Virus record (IMG/VR): IMGVR_UViG_3300028399_000025
Location: 1 to 28,463 of that record
Reading direction: 5' to 3' (one strand)
Source of the DNA: a virus
DNA: 28,463 nucleotides
Positions 8,500-15,731 of the stretch are shown one piece after another. The notes under the pieces were generated by a model. It worked only from the letters and a program-made list of their open reading frames with translations, did not search any database and had not been told where the DNA came from. The stretch's first letter is position 1, and every line of letters starts with the position of its first letter. The position numbers and the translations under genes were made by a program.

Positions 8500-8853
8500 T
8501 TAGTCTGCGTGATAGGTCAGGGTGGCGAAGTCGAAAAACCCGCGACCGACAGAACCCGAGGAAATGGCCGTCTCCGCATAACCGCAGGAGTAATAGCCAG
8601 ACGAAGCGGCAACCATGAAACCGCCAGAGGTAACGCGCAGGCGGTTGCCGGCAGCAATAGTGCCACCAGCGACGAACTTGTCGCGTCCCCAAACAGTCAT
8701 CGAACCATCCTCACCGCTGTCGGTACGAGTGTTCAGAAGACCGTTTGCTGTCTTGGTGTTGGTTGCCAGGGTGCCGCCGATGGTGACGGCGCGGTGCTGG
8801 AACGGACGCAAATCAGCAGCAACGTCCGACAGCGGCAGTTCAACGATGTTCAT
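8500..8853 (-). CDS. capsid decoration / head stabilisation protein
   Basis: 117 aa, small and rich in Gly, Ala, Thr and Val, lying between the protease-scaffold gene and the major capsid gene, where lambda gpD-like or DUF2190-like decoration proteins are found. The run NRLRVTSGGFMVAASSGYYS followed by AETAISSGSVGRGFFDF fits the beta-barrel-like DUF2190 pattern. It has a near-perfect ribosome site (AAGGAGGTG) and a TAATG junction with the previous gene, suggesting high expression. Confidence 0.65.
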   Translation of the reverse strand: MNIVELPLSDVAADLRPFQHRAVTIGGTLATNTKTANGLLNTRTDSGEDGSMTVWGRDKFVAGGTIAAGNRLRVTSGGFMVAASSGYYSCGYAETAISSGSVGRGFFDFATLTYHAD

Positions 8854-9347
8854 TACGCCACCTCCTTATCGAACTGGTCCCGATACTCACGGGCCAGCTT
8901 TTCATCTTCCAGCATTACCATGTCCACGGCTGCGGAGAAGGTAATACCCTTTTCGATGCTCAGGCTCTTGGCCTTCGCGAACAGGCGCTGGTCGGCCGGC
9001 ATACCCTGCTCGTCTTTCGACTCGGCGGTATGCTCACGGCCCTGCTCCTCGGTGTCCAGGCCCTTGTCGCCAGTCGCCTTGCTGAGTGCGGCAACGGACA
9101 TCTTGACGGCCTGCACAGCCACCTCGTCCTCCATGTTGGCGAGGAACTCGTCGCGACTGGCAGGCGTGATCTTGCCGTCTTTGACCAGTTCATCCAGGTC
9201 GCCTTTCACACTTTCCACCTCGGCCTTGAACTCGGCGTCTTTCCTCGCCTTCTCCAATGCTTTGGCTTCGGCAGCGAACCGGGCCTTTTCTGCTTCACTC
9301 GCGGCCAGCTTTGCCTTGAGTTCAGCGATCTCTTTTTCGTGATCCAT
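8853..9347 (-). CDS. nested scaffold protein from an internal start (Mu gpZ-like)
   Basis: Inside the protease gene and in the same frame, an ATG at 9347 (MDHEKEIAELKAKLAA) has AGGAG eight bases upstream. The product would be 164 aa: a coiled coil (residues about 1-50) followed by a helical capsid-binding tail. In phage Mu and lambda the scaffold is also made from an internal start of the protease gene, so the arrangement is expected. The start position coincides exactly with the protease-scaffold domain boundary. Confidence 0.7.
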   Translation of the reverse strand: MDHEKEIAELKAKLAASEAEKARFAAEAKALEKARKDAEFKAEVESVKGDLDELVKDGKITPASRDEFLANMEDEVAVQAVKMSVAALSKATGDKGLDTEEQGREHTAESKDEQGMPADQRLFAKAKSLSIEKGITFSAAVDMVMLEDEKLAREYRDQFDKEVA

Positions 9348-10007
9348 CTCTGAATCTCCTCTGCTTGTTGATAATGCCCCGCTGGTTGCGGAGAAGTTTG
9401 CGCATTGACTGAACTCAAGATCATTCTGCGCGCTCATGTACGTCTGAAGGTCGTTGAGCGTATTAACAGCCGGTATATCCGCGCCGAGCAACGCCAACCC
9501 CGTCAGGACCGCACCGTAATCCTTGCCCTTGTGGGTCACTTCCAAGGATGCCTCTATGGAGACGTTCTTGTATCGTTTCGCCTTGACCGCATTATAAACG
9601 ATCTTCGGCATATCCGTTAAACGGGCCATCATCTTACCCGCGTCGTTAATCCATAGGTCACTGATCCAGCCCAGGGCTGGTTGACCGTCCGTCATCTGCT
9701 GTTCGTCGTTATGCCCGAACTTCAACGGCACATCCAGGATGTCCTGGAACTTGCGGAAGTTCGTAACCATTTGGTCCATGATCTTTCGCGTGATCGGGAT
9801 GTTGTTCCACTTGCCTTCCGCCAAAATCTCCGCATCGAAGGTGAAAGTTTCATTGTCATCCGCCGCCATCTTCGCCTGCCTCCAAGTCGTGTTGCAGACT
9901 GCTGCGCGCTGATCCTGCTCGTATTCCTTGACCATCTTGTCATCACCCATGCACCGGCTGATGTAGGCGTTGCGTGGCTCTCCTGCTTTTGGTTTCGGTA
10001 TCGGCAT
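8853..10007 (-). CDS. prohead protease-scaffold protein, Mu gpI-like
   Basis: 384 aa. Residues 1-45 (PKPKAGEPRNAYISRCMGDD and the QRAAVC-W end) are a segment often found at the N-terminus of phage prohead proteases or portal partners. Residues about 55-210 look like a Mu I / U35-type maturation protease, with candidate catalytic His99 in KFGHNDEQQ and Ser150 in YKNVSIEASLE. Residues about 220-290 form a long Ala/Glu/Lys-rich coiled coil, the scaffold. The enzyme cuts scaffold during head maturation. The ATG at 10007 is chosen over one at 10046 because GGAGG lies just upstream and the previous gene stops two bases before it. Confidence 0.8.
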   Translation of the reverse strand: MPIPKPKAGEPRNAYISRCMGDDKMVKEYEQDQRAAVCNTTWRQAKMAADDNETFTFDAEILAEGKWNNIPITRKIMDQMVTNFRKFQDILDVPLKFGHNDEQQMTDGQPALGWISDLWINDAGKMMARLTDMPKIVYNAVKAKRYKNVSIEASLEVTHKGKDYGAVLTGLALLGADIPAVNTLNDLQTYMSAQNDLEFSQCANFSATSGALSTSRGDSEMDHEKEIAELKAKLAASEAEKARFAAEAKALEKARKDAEFKAEVESVKGDLDELVKDGKITPASRDEFLANMEDEVAVQAVKMSVAALSKATGDKGLDTEEQGREHTAESKDEQGMPADQRLFAKAKSLSIEKGITFSAAVDMVMLEDEKLAREYRDQFDKEVA

Positions 10008-10008
10008 A

Positions 10009-10593
10009 CTATCCCTCCGCGTATCCAACCACTCTGTCACCGACAATAGCAGCGTTCGTGCTGCTATTGACGAATTCTATTAGATAGTCCGTATCCTGTC
10101 TGAGCACCCATTCAATCGCCGGCCCTCCCGCAGAACCGCCCGCTGCCCTTATCGCACCACCGCTCGTTGCTGGCTGTAGATCATAATCGAGTTCTGTCCC
10201 CGCACTTGCCGCATTGGTGAACGGGTCCCGGTACAATGCGAAATCGTAAGAGTCAACAGCCACACTTCTGTTGAGGTTACGTGACACTAACTGCGTGCCC
10301 AGACTATTAGTGTCAACGAATGGCGCCTCGTATAGAAATACACCAGCCGGGCCTTCCGTTGTCTTGAACGCAAAATCGCGCAGGTGAAAGACTGTTCCCC
10401 CAATCCTCAGTAGATATCGAAGATATCCGCCGGCCGGGACCGTGTTGAGGCCAGAATGGTTATATGCAAGCTTCGCATGTACGCGAGCATGAACAGCAGT
10501 AATTGTCTTCTGCATGTTGTACGAGGACTGGATATTTTCCTCACGGCCATCTTGTTCGTTAAACCCGCGATTAAGGATAGGAGTCGATGCCAT
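10009..10593 (-). CDS. 194-aa putative virion protein between portal-MuF and protease
   Basis: Begins MASTPILNRGFNEQDGREE at a TGATG junction with the portal-MuF stop, which fixes the start. It is beta-rich and soluble, with RYLLRIGGTVFHLRDFAF, GVFLYEAPFVD and DTDYLIEFVNSSTNAA as probable strands. No catalytic or metal motif is seen. The family is often annotated as structural in phages with this head module as far as I can judge, but I do not recognise it with certainty; a head fibre or decoration is possible. Confidence 0.6.
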   Translation of the reverse strand: MASTPILNRGFNEQDGREENIQSSYNMQKTITAVHARVHAKLAYNHSGLNTVPAGGYLRYLLRIGGTVFHLRDFAFKTTEGPAGVFLYEAPFVDTNSLGTQLVSRNLNRSVAVDSYDFALYRDPFTNAASAGTELDYDLQPATSGGAIRAAGGSAGGPAIEWVLRQDTDYLIEFVNSSTNAAIVGDRVVGYAEG

Positions 10594-12830
10594 CACCCAA
10601 ATCCTTTTTGCGGCTGCAATGTCGGCTGCTCGCTCTCCGTCCAGCGGTCGATCTCTGTGACCGGGATCAGGAGGGAGCGGCAGTTGTAATGATTCGGAGG
10701 GCGATAGGTGTCCCAGAGTTCGTCCTTCGCTGCGTGAACATGGCCGTCTAGCTGCGTGCAAATTTGCGTGGTGCGACTGTCCAGGATGGCGCTGTATTCC
10801 AGTGCCTCAACGAAGCCGTCAAGTGCGGGATCGGTGAAATACCCATACCGGGCTTCGTTGATGGCCTCGAACAGGTTGGTTCTGACCATCGTATCGATGC
10901 GGGCCTGCGGATTAACTATGTCCTGGCCGGCCAATGCTTCGGCCAGCGCCGGCATCATATCCTCTGCCAGTAGTCCGTCGGATGCGAACGTTGAATATAC
11001 CTCCTGCTCGATCTCCTCCACCGTCTTGCCGGTTTTGGCGCCGTTCACGATGATGGTGTCGATTTTCTTTTTGACCTCGTCCGTCAGGTCCCCAGCTACC
11101 TTGAACGATTTGGTCTTGAAGAACTCGTCGCCGATGAACTTGAGCCGCTCGTGATCCATGAATCGTGAGAAGTTCAGTTTCTTTGCCTTGTCCACTTCGA
11201 TCTCAGCATGTTTCTGCCCCAGGTTCCAGCCGTCCTTGAACATAGCCCGTACCTGACGGTTGATCTTGCTTTTCAGGCCCGAGTCGAGCTTGAGCTTTTT
11301 GATTTCGATTCCCGTGCGCTCAGGATCCCAGTTCGGCTGCGCCTCCTTGAAGTCAGCAAGATATAGTTCTGTTAGATCAGACACGGACATTGCGATATTG
11401 TTCGCGTGTTCCTTCTCTATCGCCTGACTACTATTTGCGATCACGGTGAAGTCAACACGCTTCTCGGCCCGCGTGAATGCCGCCTTGATGACGGTGGCGC
11501 GGCCACGGATTGTCTCGTCTGGTATGTCCCCTGAGGCAGGTTGTTCCGGTTCCAGCGCTGCGGGCTCCTCTGGCGCTGGTTGCGCAGCCTGTGGCTCCTC
11601 TATCGTCGATGTATCGTCCTTGGCCGGGAAGCCCAGGAGGTTGCGCACGAACTCCTCGTCCGAATCGCTGCGCGTAACGGCCTGCTTGTCGAGCAATGCC
11701 GTCCATTGTTCGACCAGTGCCGTTATCTGTTCTTCAGACATCGGCTGGAACTTGAGGCGCGGCCAGTAGTCGTCACCAAAATTGATCTCGCCAAGCTGGC
11801 GGAATAATTGTTCGTTGAGGGTTTCTTCAAGACGGTTCGTGTCTGCTTTCAACGTCCAGAAGAACGCCTTGAGCTGCGTGTCCGACTGACTGTAGCTGCC
11901 GGTCTGGCCAGATGGGGTGATGCCCATAAGATTTGGCACCAGCAACGCCTTGGCAATGCCGAGATCATGGACTTGCATGGCCTCTTTGAAGGCGACGTTG
12001 TTGGTCGGGAAAACGGTGTTCAGTTCAATATCCGACGGCAGGATCATGCCGGCGCCATTGACCGAGTTATTGAGGACGCTTTGCAGGTTGTTATACTCCT
12101 GTGAGCCGGCCACCAGGGTCTTGCCGTTGACGGGCTGCAAAGTCTTGAACCCAGAGGCATGACGTTCCAACCACATATTCCAGAAGCGGATGGCCATGTC
12201 CTTACTGAACCATGAGCGATAGGCTTCGCGCAATTCCGACTGACCATAGTGCTCGTCATACTCCGGGTTGTGCGTGAAGTGGATGAACTTGCTGATATCA
12301 ATGTCCTGCTCGCGGTCGCCGATGCTCTGCGTAACCTTCTGCGTGGTCCCATGCTCATCGACAACGAACTCGAAAGTATCGAACGGTCGCAGTTTCAGTT
12401 CCTTAATGCCCCAGTAGGTCAGGCCCATGTAGTCAAACTGCTCAAACACCTTCTCGGTCATCGAGAAGCCCTGGTACATGCTGGTCAGGATACCGTTGAG
12501 GTTGTCTGTGAAGCTGCCCTTCATCCGCTGCACGATCAGCTCGGCGATGGCAATGCGGCGGGCGGCCTCGTCATCGCCCAACATGTCGCGGTCGCATTCG
12601 AAGGAAAATTGCCGGCTGGAGACCGCGTCGCGCTTGAACCGCACCACCGCCTTGACCTGCTCGTCCAGCATCATCTTGCGGTAAATGGCCGCGCCTTTCT
12701 TGCCGATCAGGCCGTCCGGGTTGTATTTCGGCATGTCGCTGCGGTTGTAGATCGCGTCCTGTGACCAGGCTGTCTCACCTGCCGGTACTTGCTTGTCCTG
12801 CGGCTTGTCTCTGCGGAACCACCACCTCAC
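10593..12830 (-). CDS. portal protein (DUF935, Mu gp29-like) fused to MuF head-morphogenesis domain
   Basis: 745 aa. Residues about 20-400 match a DUF935-type portal: MMLDEQVKAVVRFKRDAVSS, FSMTEKVFEQFDY, FIHFTHNPEYDEHYGQSELR, and FWNMWLERHASGF. A Pro/Glu/Ala-rich linker (about 415-450) follows. Residues about 560-735 form a MuF / SPP1 gp7 domain with YSAILDSRTTQICTQLDGHV and PPNHYNCRSLLIPV. The portal forms the DNA gate; MuF proteins sit inside the head near the portal and are usually a separate gene. The start is GTG, overlapping the terminase TGA, with AGGAG upstream. Confidence 0.85.
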   Translation of the reverse strand: MRWWFRRDKPQDKQVPAGETAWSQDAIYNRSDMPKYNPDGLIGKKGAAIYRKMMLDEQVKAVVRFKRDAVSSRQFSFECDRDMLGDDEAARRIAIAELIVQRMKGSFTDNLNGILTSMYQGFSMTEKVFEQFDYMGLTYWGIKELKLRPFDTFEFVVDEHGTTQKVTQSIGDREQDIDISKFIHFTHNPEYDEHYGQSELREAYRSWFSKDMAIRFWNMWLERHASGFKTLQPVNGKTLVAGSQEYNNLQSVLNNSVNGAGMILPSDIELNTVFPTNNVAFKEAMQVHDLGIAKALLVPNLMGITPSGQTGSYSQSDTQLKAFFWTLKADTNRLEETLNEQLFRQLGEINFGDDYWPRLKFQPMSEEQITALVEQWTALLDKQAVTRSDSDEEFVRNLLGFPAKDDTSTIEEPQAAQPAPEEPAALEPEQPASGDIPDETIRGRATVIKAAFTRAEKRVDFTVIANSSQAIEKEHANNIAMSVSDLTELYLADFKEAQPNWDPERTGIEIKKLKLDSGLKSKINRQVRAMFKDGWNLGQKHAEIEVDKAKKLNFSRFMDHERLKFIGDEFFKTKSFKVAGDLTDEVKKKIDTIIVNGAKTGKTVEEIEQEVYSTFASDGLLAEDMMPALAEALAGQDIVNPQARIDTMVRTNLFEAINEARYGYFTDPALDGFVEALEYSAILDSRTTQICTQLDGHVHAAKDELWDTYRPPNHYNCRSLLIPVTEIDRWTESEQPTLQPQKGFG

Positions 12831-14401
12831 AGTATCATCTCCTCTGCGGCGGATTCCATAGAGCCGATAACGACCGGCTCAAACGTGGCCGGCATCTGCG
12901 GTGCCTGAGTGGCGTATTGCATCATCCAGGACTCTGCCATGTCCGGTGACTTGATGCCCTTGGCGGTCATTTCCGCTTTGGTCATCAAGTCCTCCCGGTT
13001 CTGCGAGCCCTCGCGAATCTGGATGGAGCACATCTGCGCGCAGAAATCTTCCCAGTCCTCGTCAGATTCGAAGCAATCGTCGGCGAACACGACGCGGCCC
13101 TCCAGGAGTCGATCACGGCCAACCATGTGCGACTGGACGCGACGGTTGCGCCACTTGGTCGGGTCGTCGCTGTTTGAGCCGCCCTTGTAGATCACGGTCG
13201 GATATTTCTTGACAGTACCGTCCTTCTGAGCGATGCCGCGAATGAGGTGGCCAGCGCAGCCAGCGCCAACACCGAGGCCATCAACCACAATATCGTCACC
13301 ATTGCGAGGGTCACCACCCAGGCTATCAAAGACACGGGCAGCGGCTTCCGCGGAAAGGATGGGGGACTCTGCGGTCGGGAAGGAGTGGCGGGATATCTTG
13401 AGGTATTCGTCGAAGGAGTCATACATGCGCCGCGCGGTAATCACGGTTTCATCCTCGCCGCCATCGGACACGTCGACTGAGACGCGCAAACGAGGAATCG
13501 AGCCATCGGCCTTGAGGTCGGAATCACGGGCATTGAGCAGCCACTGAAGTTGAATGAGTTGGTTCTTGCCACCGTCTGCAAACTCGCCCAGGCAACGGAT
13601 CTTGTAGATCGGGCTGTCGGTACCGTACTTCTGACCCATCTGCTTGACCCAGTCGCGGTTGACTCTGTTGGTCTTGGTCAGATCCACGTGGATGCGGTGA
13701 TAGTGCTTGGCCACCGTCTCCTTCATGTGGGACTCGTAGAACGTGCCCAGGTTCTTTGTCGGGTTGCCGATGAGCAGGACAATAACGATGTGGCCCGTTG
13801 ATACTGCGCCCTCAATGACGGGGAACATTTCCTCTTTGAGGCCGGATGCCTCGTCGACGATAAACAGCAGGTGATCGTCATGGTAGCCGGCCAGGTTCTC
13901 CGGCTCGCTGGCGGTTTCCGCATGAGCGGCCCAGTCCTCGTCGCCGCACCAGGTTATCTTGATGGCCTCGACCTTGGTCAGCGAAGCATAAGCCTCACCG
14001 GCGCGTGAACGGATCTTCCGAAATGCGGGCCACAGACGAGTACGAAGCTGCTTCTCTTTTGGTGCGGTACAGACGATGGTGCCCTTGAACACGAAGTTGA
14101 ACCAGTGCATGATGCCGGCGACGCCGAAGGTCTTGCCTGGGCCGTGCATTGCACGGACAGTGATTTTGCCTTTTCCATCGTGATTGTACCGTGTAGGTAT
14201 GCCGTTCTTCTTGCGCCAGACGTCGGCGACCGATTCCACAAGTTCGCGCTGCCAGATATCGAGGTCCCAGTTCTGGCCGCGCTTGAGGTCGTCTGCGGTG
14301 GATTTGATGTTAAGGACTTTCTCAAAGAACCAGACAGGTTCCCGCCGGGCCTTTTCGACGGTGGCCACCAGTTGCTCGGTCAGGTTATTGACGGAGCCCA
14401 C
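12827..14401 (-). CDS. terminase large subunit (TerL)
   Basis: 524 aa, the motor that cuts and pumps DNA into the prohead. The ATPase domain has an early WQRELVESVADVW adenine-binding region, a Walker A variant RAMHGPGKTFG (Lys90), Walker B LLFIVDEAS (Asp183-Glu184) and the coupling motif LLIGNPT at 209-215. The C-terminal RNase H-like nuclease begins at LRVSVDVSDGGEDETVI (Asp310), with DIVVDGLGVGAG as a second acidic strand and a late acidic AESWMM helix. It is similar in outline to Mu gp28-like terminases. GTG start with GGAGG upstream; it overlaps the small-subunit gene by 17 bp. Confidence 0.9.
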   Translation of the reverse strand: MGSVNNLTEQLVATVEKARREPVWFFEKVLNIKSTADDLKRGQNWDLDIWQRELVESVADVWRKKNGIPTRYNHDGKGKITVRAMHGPGKTFGVAGIMHWFNFVFKGTIVCTAPKEKQLRTRLWPAFRKIRSRAGEAYASLTKVEAIKITWCGDEDWAAHAETASEPENLAGYHDDHLLFIVDEASGLKEEMFPVIEGAVSTGHIVIVLLIGNPTKNLGTFYESHMKETVAKHYHRIHVDLTKTNRVNRDWVKQMGQKYGTDSPIYKIRCLGEFADGGKNQLIQLQWLLNARDSDLKADGSIPRLRVSVDVSDGGEDETVITARRMYDSFDEYLKISRHSFPTAESPILSAEAAARVFDSLGGDPRNGDDIVVDGLGVGAGCAGHLIRGIAQKDGTVKKYPTVIYKGGSNSDDPTKWRNRRVQSHMVGRDRLLEGRVVFADDCFESDEDWEDFCAQMCSIQIREGSQNREDLMTKAEMTAKGIKSPDMAESWMMQYATQAPQMPATFEPVVIGSMESAAEEMIL

Positions 14402-14765
14402 CGACCGCCTCCGCGAGTGCTTCTGCCAGTGAGCCTAGCGGGTTGTTCCCGTCGCCATCGGTCAGGTCCACTTGCTTCAGGTCCGGGAGGACTTTGGCCA
14501 GTCGCCTGAAATTCAGGTCTACTTGGGTCTTGATGATCCGGTTCTGCGAGTCGGCCTTGGCGACGGTCTCTGCGATCTTGTTCGGATTGCTTTCCGTATT
14601 GCGTGCCTTGCGGACAGTGGTACGCAGTTCCTCTAACTGCTTTTGGGAGTTGTCGAGCTGGCGCAGGTACTCGATACCCTTGAATTTCAAGCGCAGGGCG
14701 TCCTGCTGCTCCTTGCGGCGCTTTTGCGCCAAGGTCCGGTTATCAGGTTTCTTTTTCACCGCCAA
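14385..14765 (-). CDS. probable terminase small subunit
   Basis: 126 aa, highly charged and nearly all helical (LRLKFKGIEYLRQLDNSQKQ, NKIAETVAKADSQNRIIKTQ), ending in an Ala/Leu-rich helix. Directly before and overlapping the large subunit, this is the expected place for the DNA-recognising small subunit. The start is uncertain: TTG at 14765 has GGGGAT upstream; GTG at 14759 is the alternative (MKKKPDN). No typical HTH is obvious, so identity rests on position, size and helical content. Confidence 0.6.
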   Translation of the reverse strand: MAVKKKPDNRTLAQKRRKEQQDALRLKFKGIEYLRQLDNSQKQLEELRTTVRKARNTESNPNKIAETVAKADSQNRIIKTQVDLNFRRLAKVLPDLKQVDLTDGDGNNPLGSLAEALAEAVGGLRQ

Positions 14766-14779
14766 TGCAATATCCCCAA

Positions 14780-14795
14780 ATAGGATTCTCCGTAT
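14780..14795 (-). promoter_or_regulatory. operator-like site, variant of the 15-bp motif, before the terminase genes
   Basis: On the minus strand it reads ATACGGAGAATCCTAT, one base longer than the other copies. It starts about seven bases after the -10 element of the leftward promoter, so a bound protein would block initiation of the packaging operon. Confidence 0.5.
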
Positions 14796-14802
14796 AACGC
14801 CA

Positions 14803-14832
14803 AGTATAATAGGGATACCAAAATAAAAACAA
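14803..14832 (-). promoter_or_regulatory. candidate sigma-70 promoter for the packaging/morphogenesis operon
   Basis: On the minus strand TTGTTT (14827-14832) and TATACT (14803-14808) are separated by 18 bases. No other gene lies between it and the terminase operon, and an operator-like site covers the predicted +1 region. Confidence 0.5.
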
Positions 14833-14880
14833 CCCCCAATCTACAGAATGTTCTTTACTTCGTTCCACATCTGTGGTATC

Positions 14881-14904
14881 CGCGCGTGCGCGCGTATATA
14901 TACA
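14881..14904. other. 24-base alternating pyrimidine-purine tract (possible Z-DNA / melting element)
   Basis: The run begins CGCGCGTGCGCGCG and continues TATATATACA. The GC half can adopt Z-DNA and the TA half melts easily. A second such run (15 bases) is at 15056-15070. Confidence 0.7.
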
Positions 14905-14969
14905 AAAAATAACCAGGGGAACTAACTTCCTTAGGCAAAAAAATGCACGCAAGATAGGTGACCATTAGT

Positions 14970-15011
14970 ATTGCCTTATATTGGCCTATTGGCTTATTGC
15001 CCTATTGGCAG
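14970..15011 (+). repeat. 8-bp iterons, ATTGGC(C/T)T type
   Basis: Four units follow one another without gaps: ATTGGCCT (14980), ATTGGCTT (14988), ATTGCCCT (14996) and ATTGGCAG (15004); a fifth, ATTGCCTT, is at 14970 after a two-base gap. Short direct repeats in a non-coding, divergent region are typical of initiator-binding sites in replication origins or of cooperative operators. Confidence 0.75.
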
Positions 15012-15020
15012 AGTTGCCGA

Positions 15021-15075
15021 GTAACTTAGTTACCGCCTCGCGCCTGCGCGGGTAACGTGCGCGCACGCGCCCGCG
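15021..15075. repeat. cluster of inverted repeats and GTAAC boxes
   Basis: GTAAC-TTA-GTTAC forms an inverted repeat at 15021-15033. Then CGCGGG (15047-15052) pairs with CCCGCG (15070-15075), enclosing the 10-bp palindrome GTGCGCGCAC (15057-15066). GTAAC occurs again at 15052 and at 15075. This may form a cruciform or bind regulators. Confidence 0.65.
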
Positions 15076-15133
15076 TAACACAATCTATCTGGGAAGTAAA
15101 TACCCCATTCTGGGTATAGAAAGCACCTTGTTT

Positions 15134-15148
15134 ATATGAAAATCAAAT
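15134..15148 (+). promoter_or_regulatory. operator-like site, copy 1 (ATATGAAAATCAAAT)
   Basis: Ten or more positions agree with the perfect copy ATACGAAAATCGTAT, including the GAAAATC core. It lies between the iteron cluster and the rightward promoter. Confidence 0.45.
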
Positions 15149-15164
15149 AATGCGCGGCATCCTC

Positions 15165-15179
15165 ATACGAAAATCGTAT
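15165..15179 (+). promoter_or_regulatory. operator-like site, copy 2, perfect dyad ATACGAAAATCGTAT
   Basis: ATACGA and TCGTAT are exact reverse complements around an AAA centre. It is the most symmetrical copy and best shows the motif to be a dimer-binding site. Confidence 0.65.
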
Positions 15180-15220
15180 TTAGGAAACCCCGTTCCCGAC
15201 CGCCCAAATCAACTGCTCTT

Positions 15221-15235
15221 ATAACAAAATCCAAT
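15221..15235 (+). promoter_or_regulatory. operator-like site, copy 3 (ATAACAAAATCCAAT)
   Basis: Keeps ATA, the AAAATC core and the final AT of the motif; the right arm is degraded. It lies 32 bases upstream of copy 4. Confidence 0.45.
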
Positions 15236-15252
15236 AACGCTCCTACCCACTT

Positions 15253-15267
15253 ATAACTAAATCATAT
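15253..15267 (+). promoter_or_regulatory. operator-like site, copy 4 (ATAACTAAATCATAT), abutting a -35 box
   Basis: The motif ends exactly one base before the TTGTAC -35 element at 15268, so a bound protein could repress or activate the rightward early promoter. Confidence 0.5.
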
Positions 15268-15296
15268 TTGTACCCGCACTATAGCTCCTATATAAT
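15268..15296 (+). promoter_or_regulatory. sigma-70 promoter of the rightward early operon
   Basis: TTGTAC (15268-15273), a 17-base spacer and a consensus TATAAT (15291-15296). The predicted start of transcription (about 15303) falls on or next to the ATG at 15304, so the mRNA may be leaderless. TATAG-CTC-CTATA forms a small inverted repeat at 15280-15292. Confidence 0.75.
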
Positions 15297-15303
15297 CCGG
15301 CCC

Positions 15304-15465
15304 ATGAAACTGAAATCTTTTATCGTAGACCCCGAAGATTGGGTCAAATTTAAGCGCCTGGCGGCCGACAATTACCAGTCGGCGAGCGCCAGGATTCGCC
15401 AATTGATCCGCGAGGACTTGGAAAAATGCCTGAAAAAGACACGGTCTACCCGGACGGGGAACTAA
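15304..15465 (+). CDS. ribbon-helix-helix (CopG/Arc-like) regulator
   Basis: 53 aa. An N-terminal strand (KLKSFIVD) is followed by two helices (EDWVKFKRLAADN and SASARIRQLIREDLEKCL), the pattern of RHH dimers that bind short operator arrays through the paired strands. It is the first gene after the rightward promoter and is next to several copies of the 15-bp dyad, so autoregulation and control of the divergent packaging promoter are likely. There is no Shine-Dalgarno site; the ATG sits at the predicted +1. The basic tail (KKTRSTRTGN) may help DNA binding. Confidence 0.7.
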   Translation: MKLKSFIVDPEDWVKFKRLAADNYQSASARIRQLIREDLEKCLKKTRSTRTGN

Positions 15466-15731
15466 AAAAAGGCATCGTCGAGGCGTTCGGGAACCTGCGC
15501 TTGTTCGCCAAAATCGTGGACATTAACTATTCCAGATTGTGTCGGGTGGTTAACGAACGACCTTGTTCCCAGGACGATATTCACCTGGTTTTGGAGAAAT
15601 GGCAGGAATTTGGCCCGGAGTGGGTACACCCCAGGGCGGAGGCTATCCTCAGCCGGGGACCGACAAAGAACGACTTTCGGTGGCTGTACAATCTCTATCT
15701 ACACGTGACATTATCTCTGGCCAAGAAATAG
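15426..15731 (+). CDS. 101-aa putative helix-turn-helix regulator
   Basis: Starts 40 bases inside the RHH gene. Residues about 15-48 (IVEAFGNLRLFAKIVDINYS, then RLCRVVNERPCSQDD) resemble a Cro/XRE-type helix-turn-helix, with the S-R-x-x-R-V-V-N-x-R recognition helix. The rest is helical. Its 3' end overlaps the end of the oppositely oriented nuclease gene by 83 bases. A partner or antagonist of the RHH protein in an early switch is plausible. Confidence 0.6.
   Translation: MPEKDTVYPDGELKKGIVEAFGNLRLFAKIVDINYSRLCRVVNERPCSQDDIHLVLEKWQEFGPEWVHPRAEAILSRGPTKNDFRWLYNLYLHVTLSLAKK

Larger units (their letters stand above)
14766..15303. other. non-coding divergent control region, candidate replication origin
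   Basis: 538 bases without a convincing gene between leftward packaging and rightward early genes. It contains both promoters, five of the six operator-like sites, iterons, inverted repeats, and alternating pyrimidine-purine tracts flanked by A/T-rich stretches. This is the densest regulatory stretch of the window. The origin proposal is inference. Confidence 0.5.

Noticed and set aside
8287-9342. 351-aa open frame on the plus strand opposite capsid, decoration and protease genes
   Set aside because: It is a shadow of three well-supported minus-strand genes: low-complexity Ser/Arg/Ala-rich translation with no motif and no ribosome site logic.
9995-10046. ATG at 10046 for the protease gene
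   Set aside because: It would overlap the preceding gene by 38 bases and lacks a ribosome site, while ATG 10007 has GGAGG and starts right after the preceding stop.
12249-12764. 171-aa plus-strand open frame opposite the portal gene
   Set aside because: Antisense to a clear DUF935 portal domain; composition is that of reversed codons (Val/Leu/His rich).
1-14765. Mu-like transposable prophage
   Set aside because: Head genes resemble Mu, but there is no transposase A/B gene or Mu end in the window and the early region is a primase-helicase type, so only the head module is Mu-like.
14743-14952. 69-aa open frame on the minus strand upstream of the terminase genes
   Set aside because: Starts at TTG without a ribosome site, runs through the packaging promoter and operator, and overlaps the small terminase start; the product shows no family pattern.
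14970-15011. CRISPR-like short repeats
   Set aside because: Units are 8 bp with no spacers; they are iterons, not a CRISPR array.
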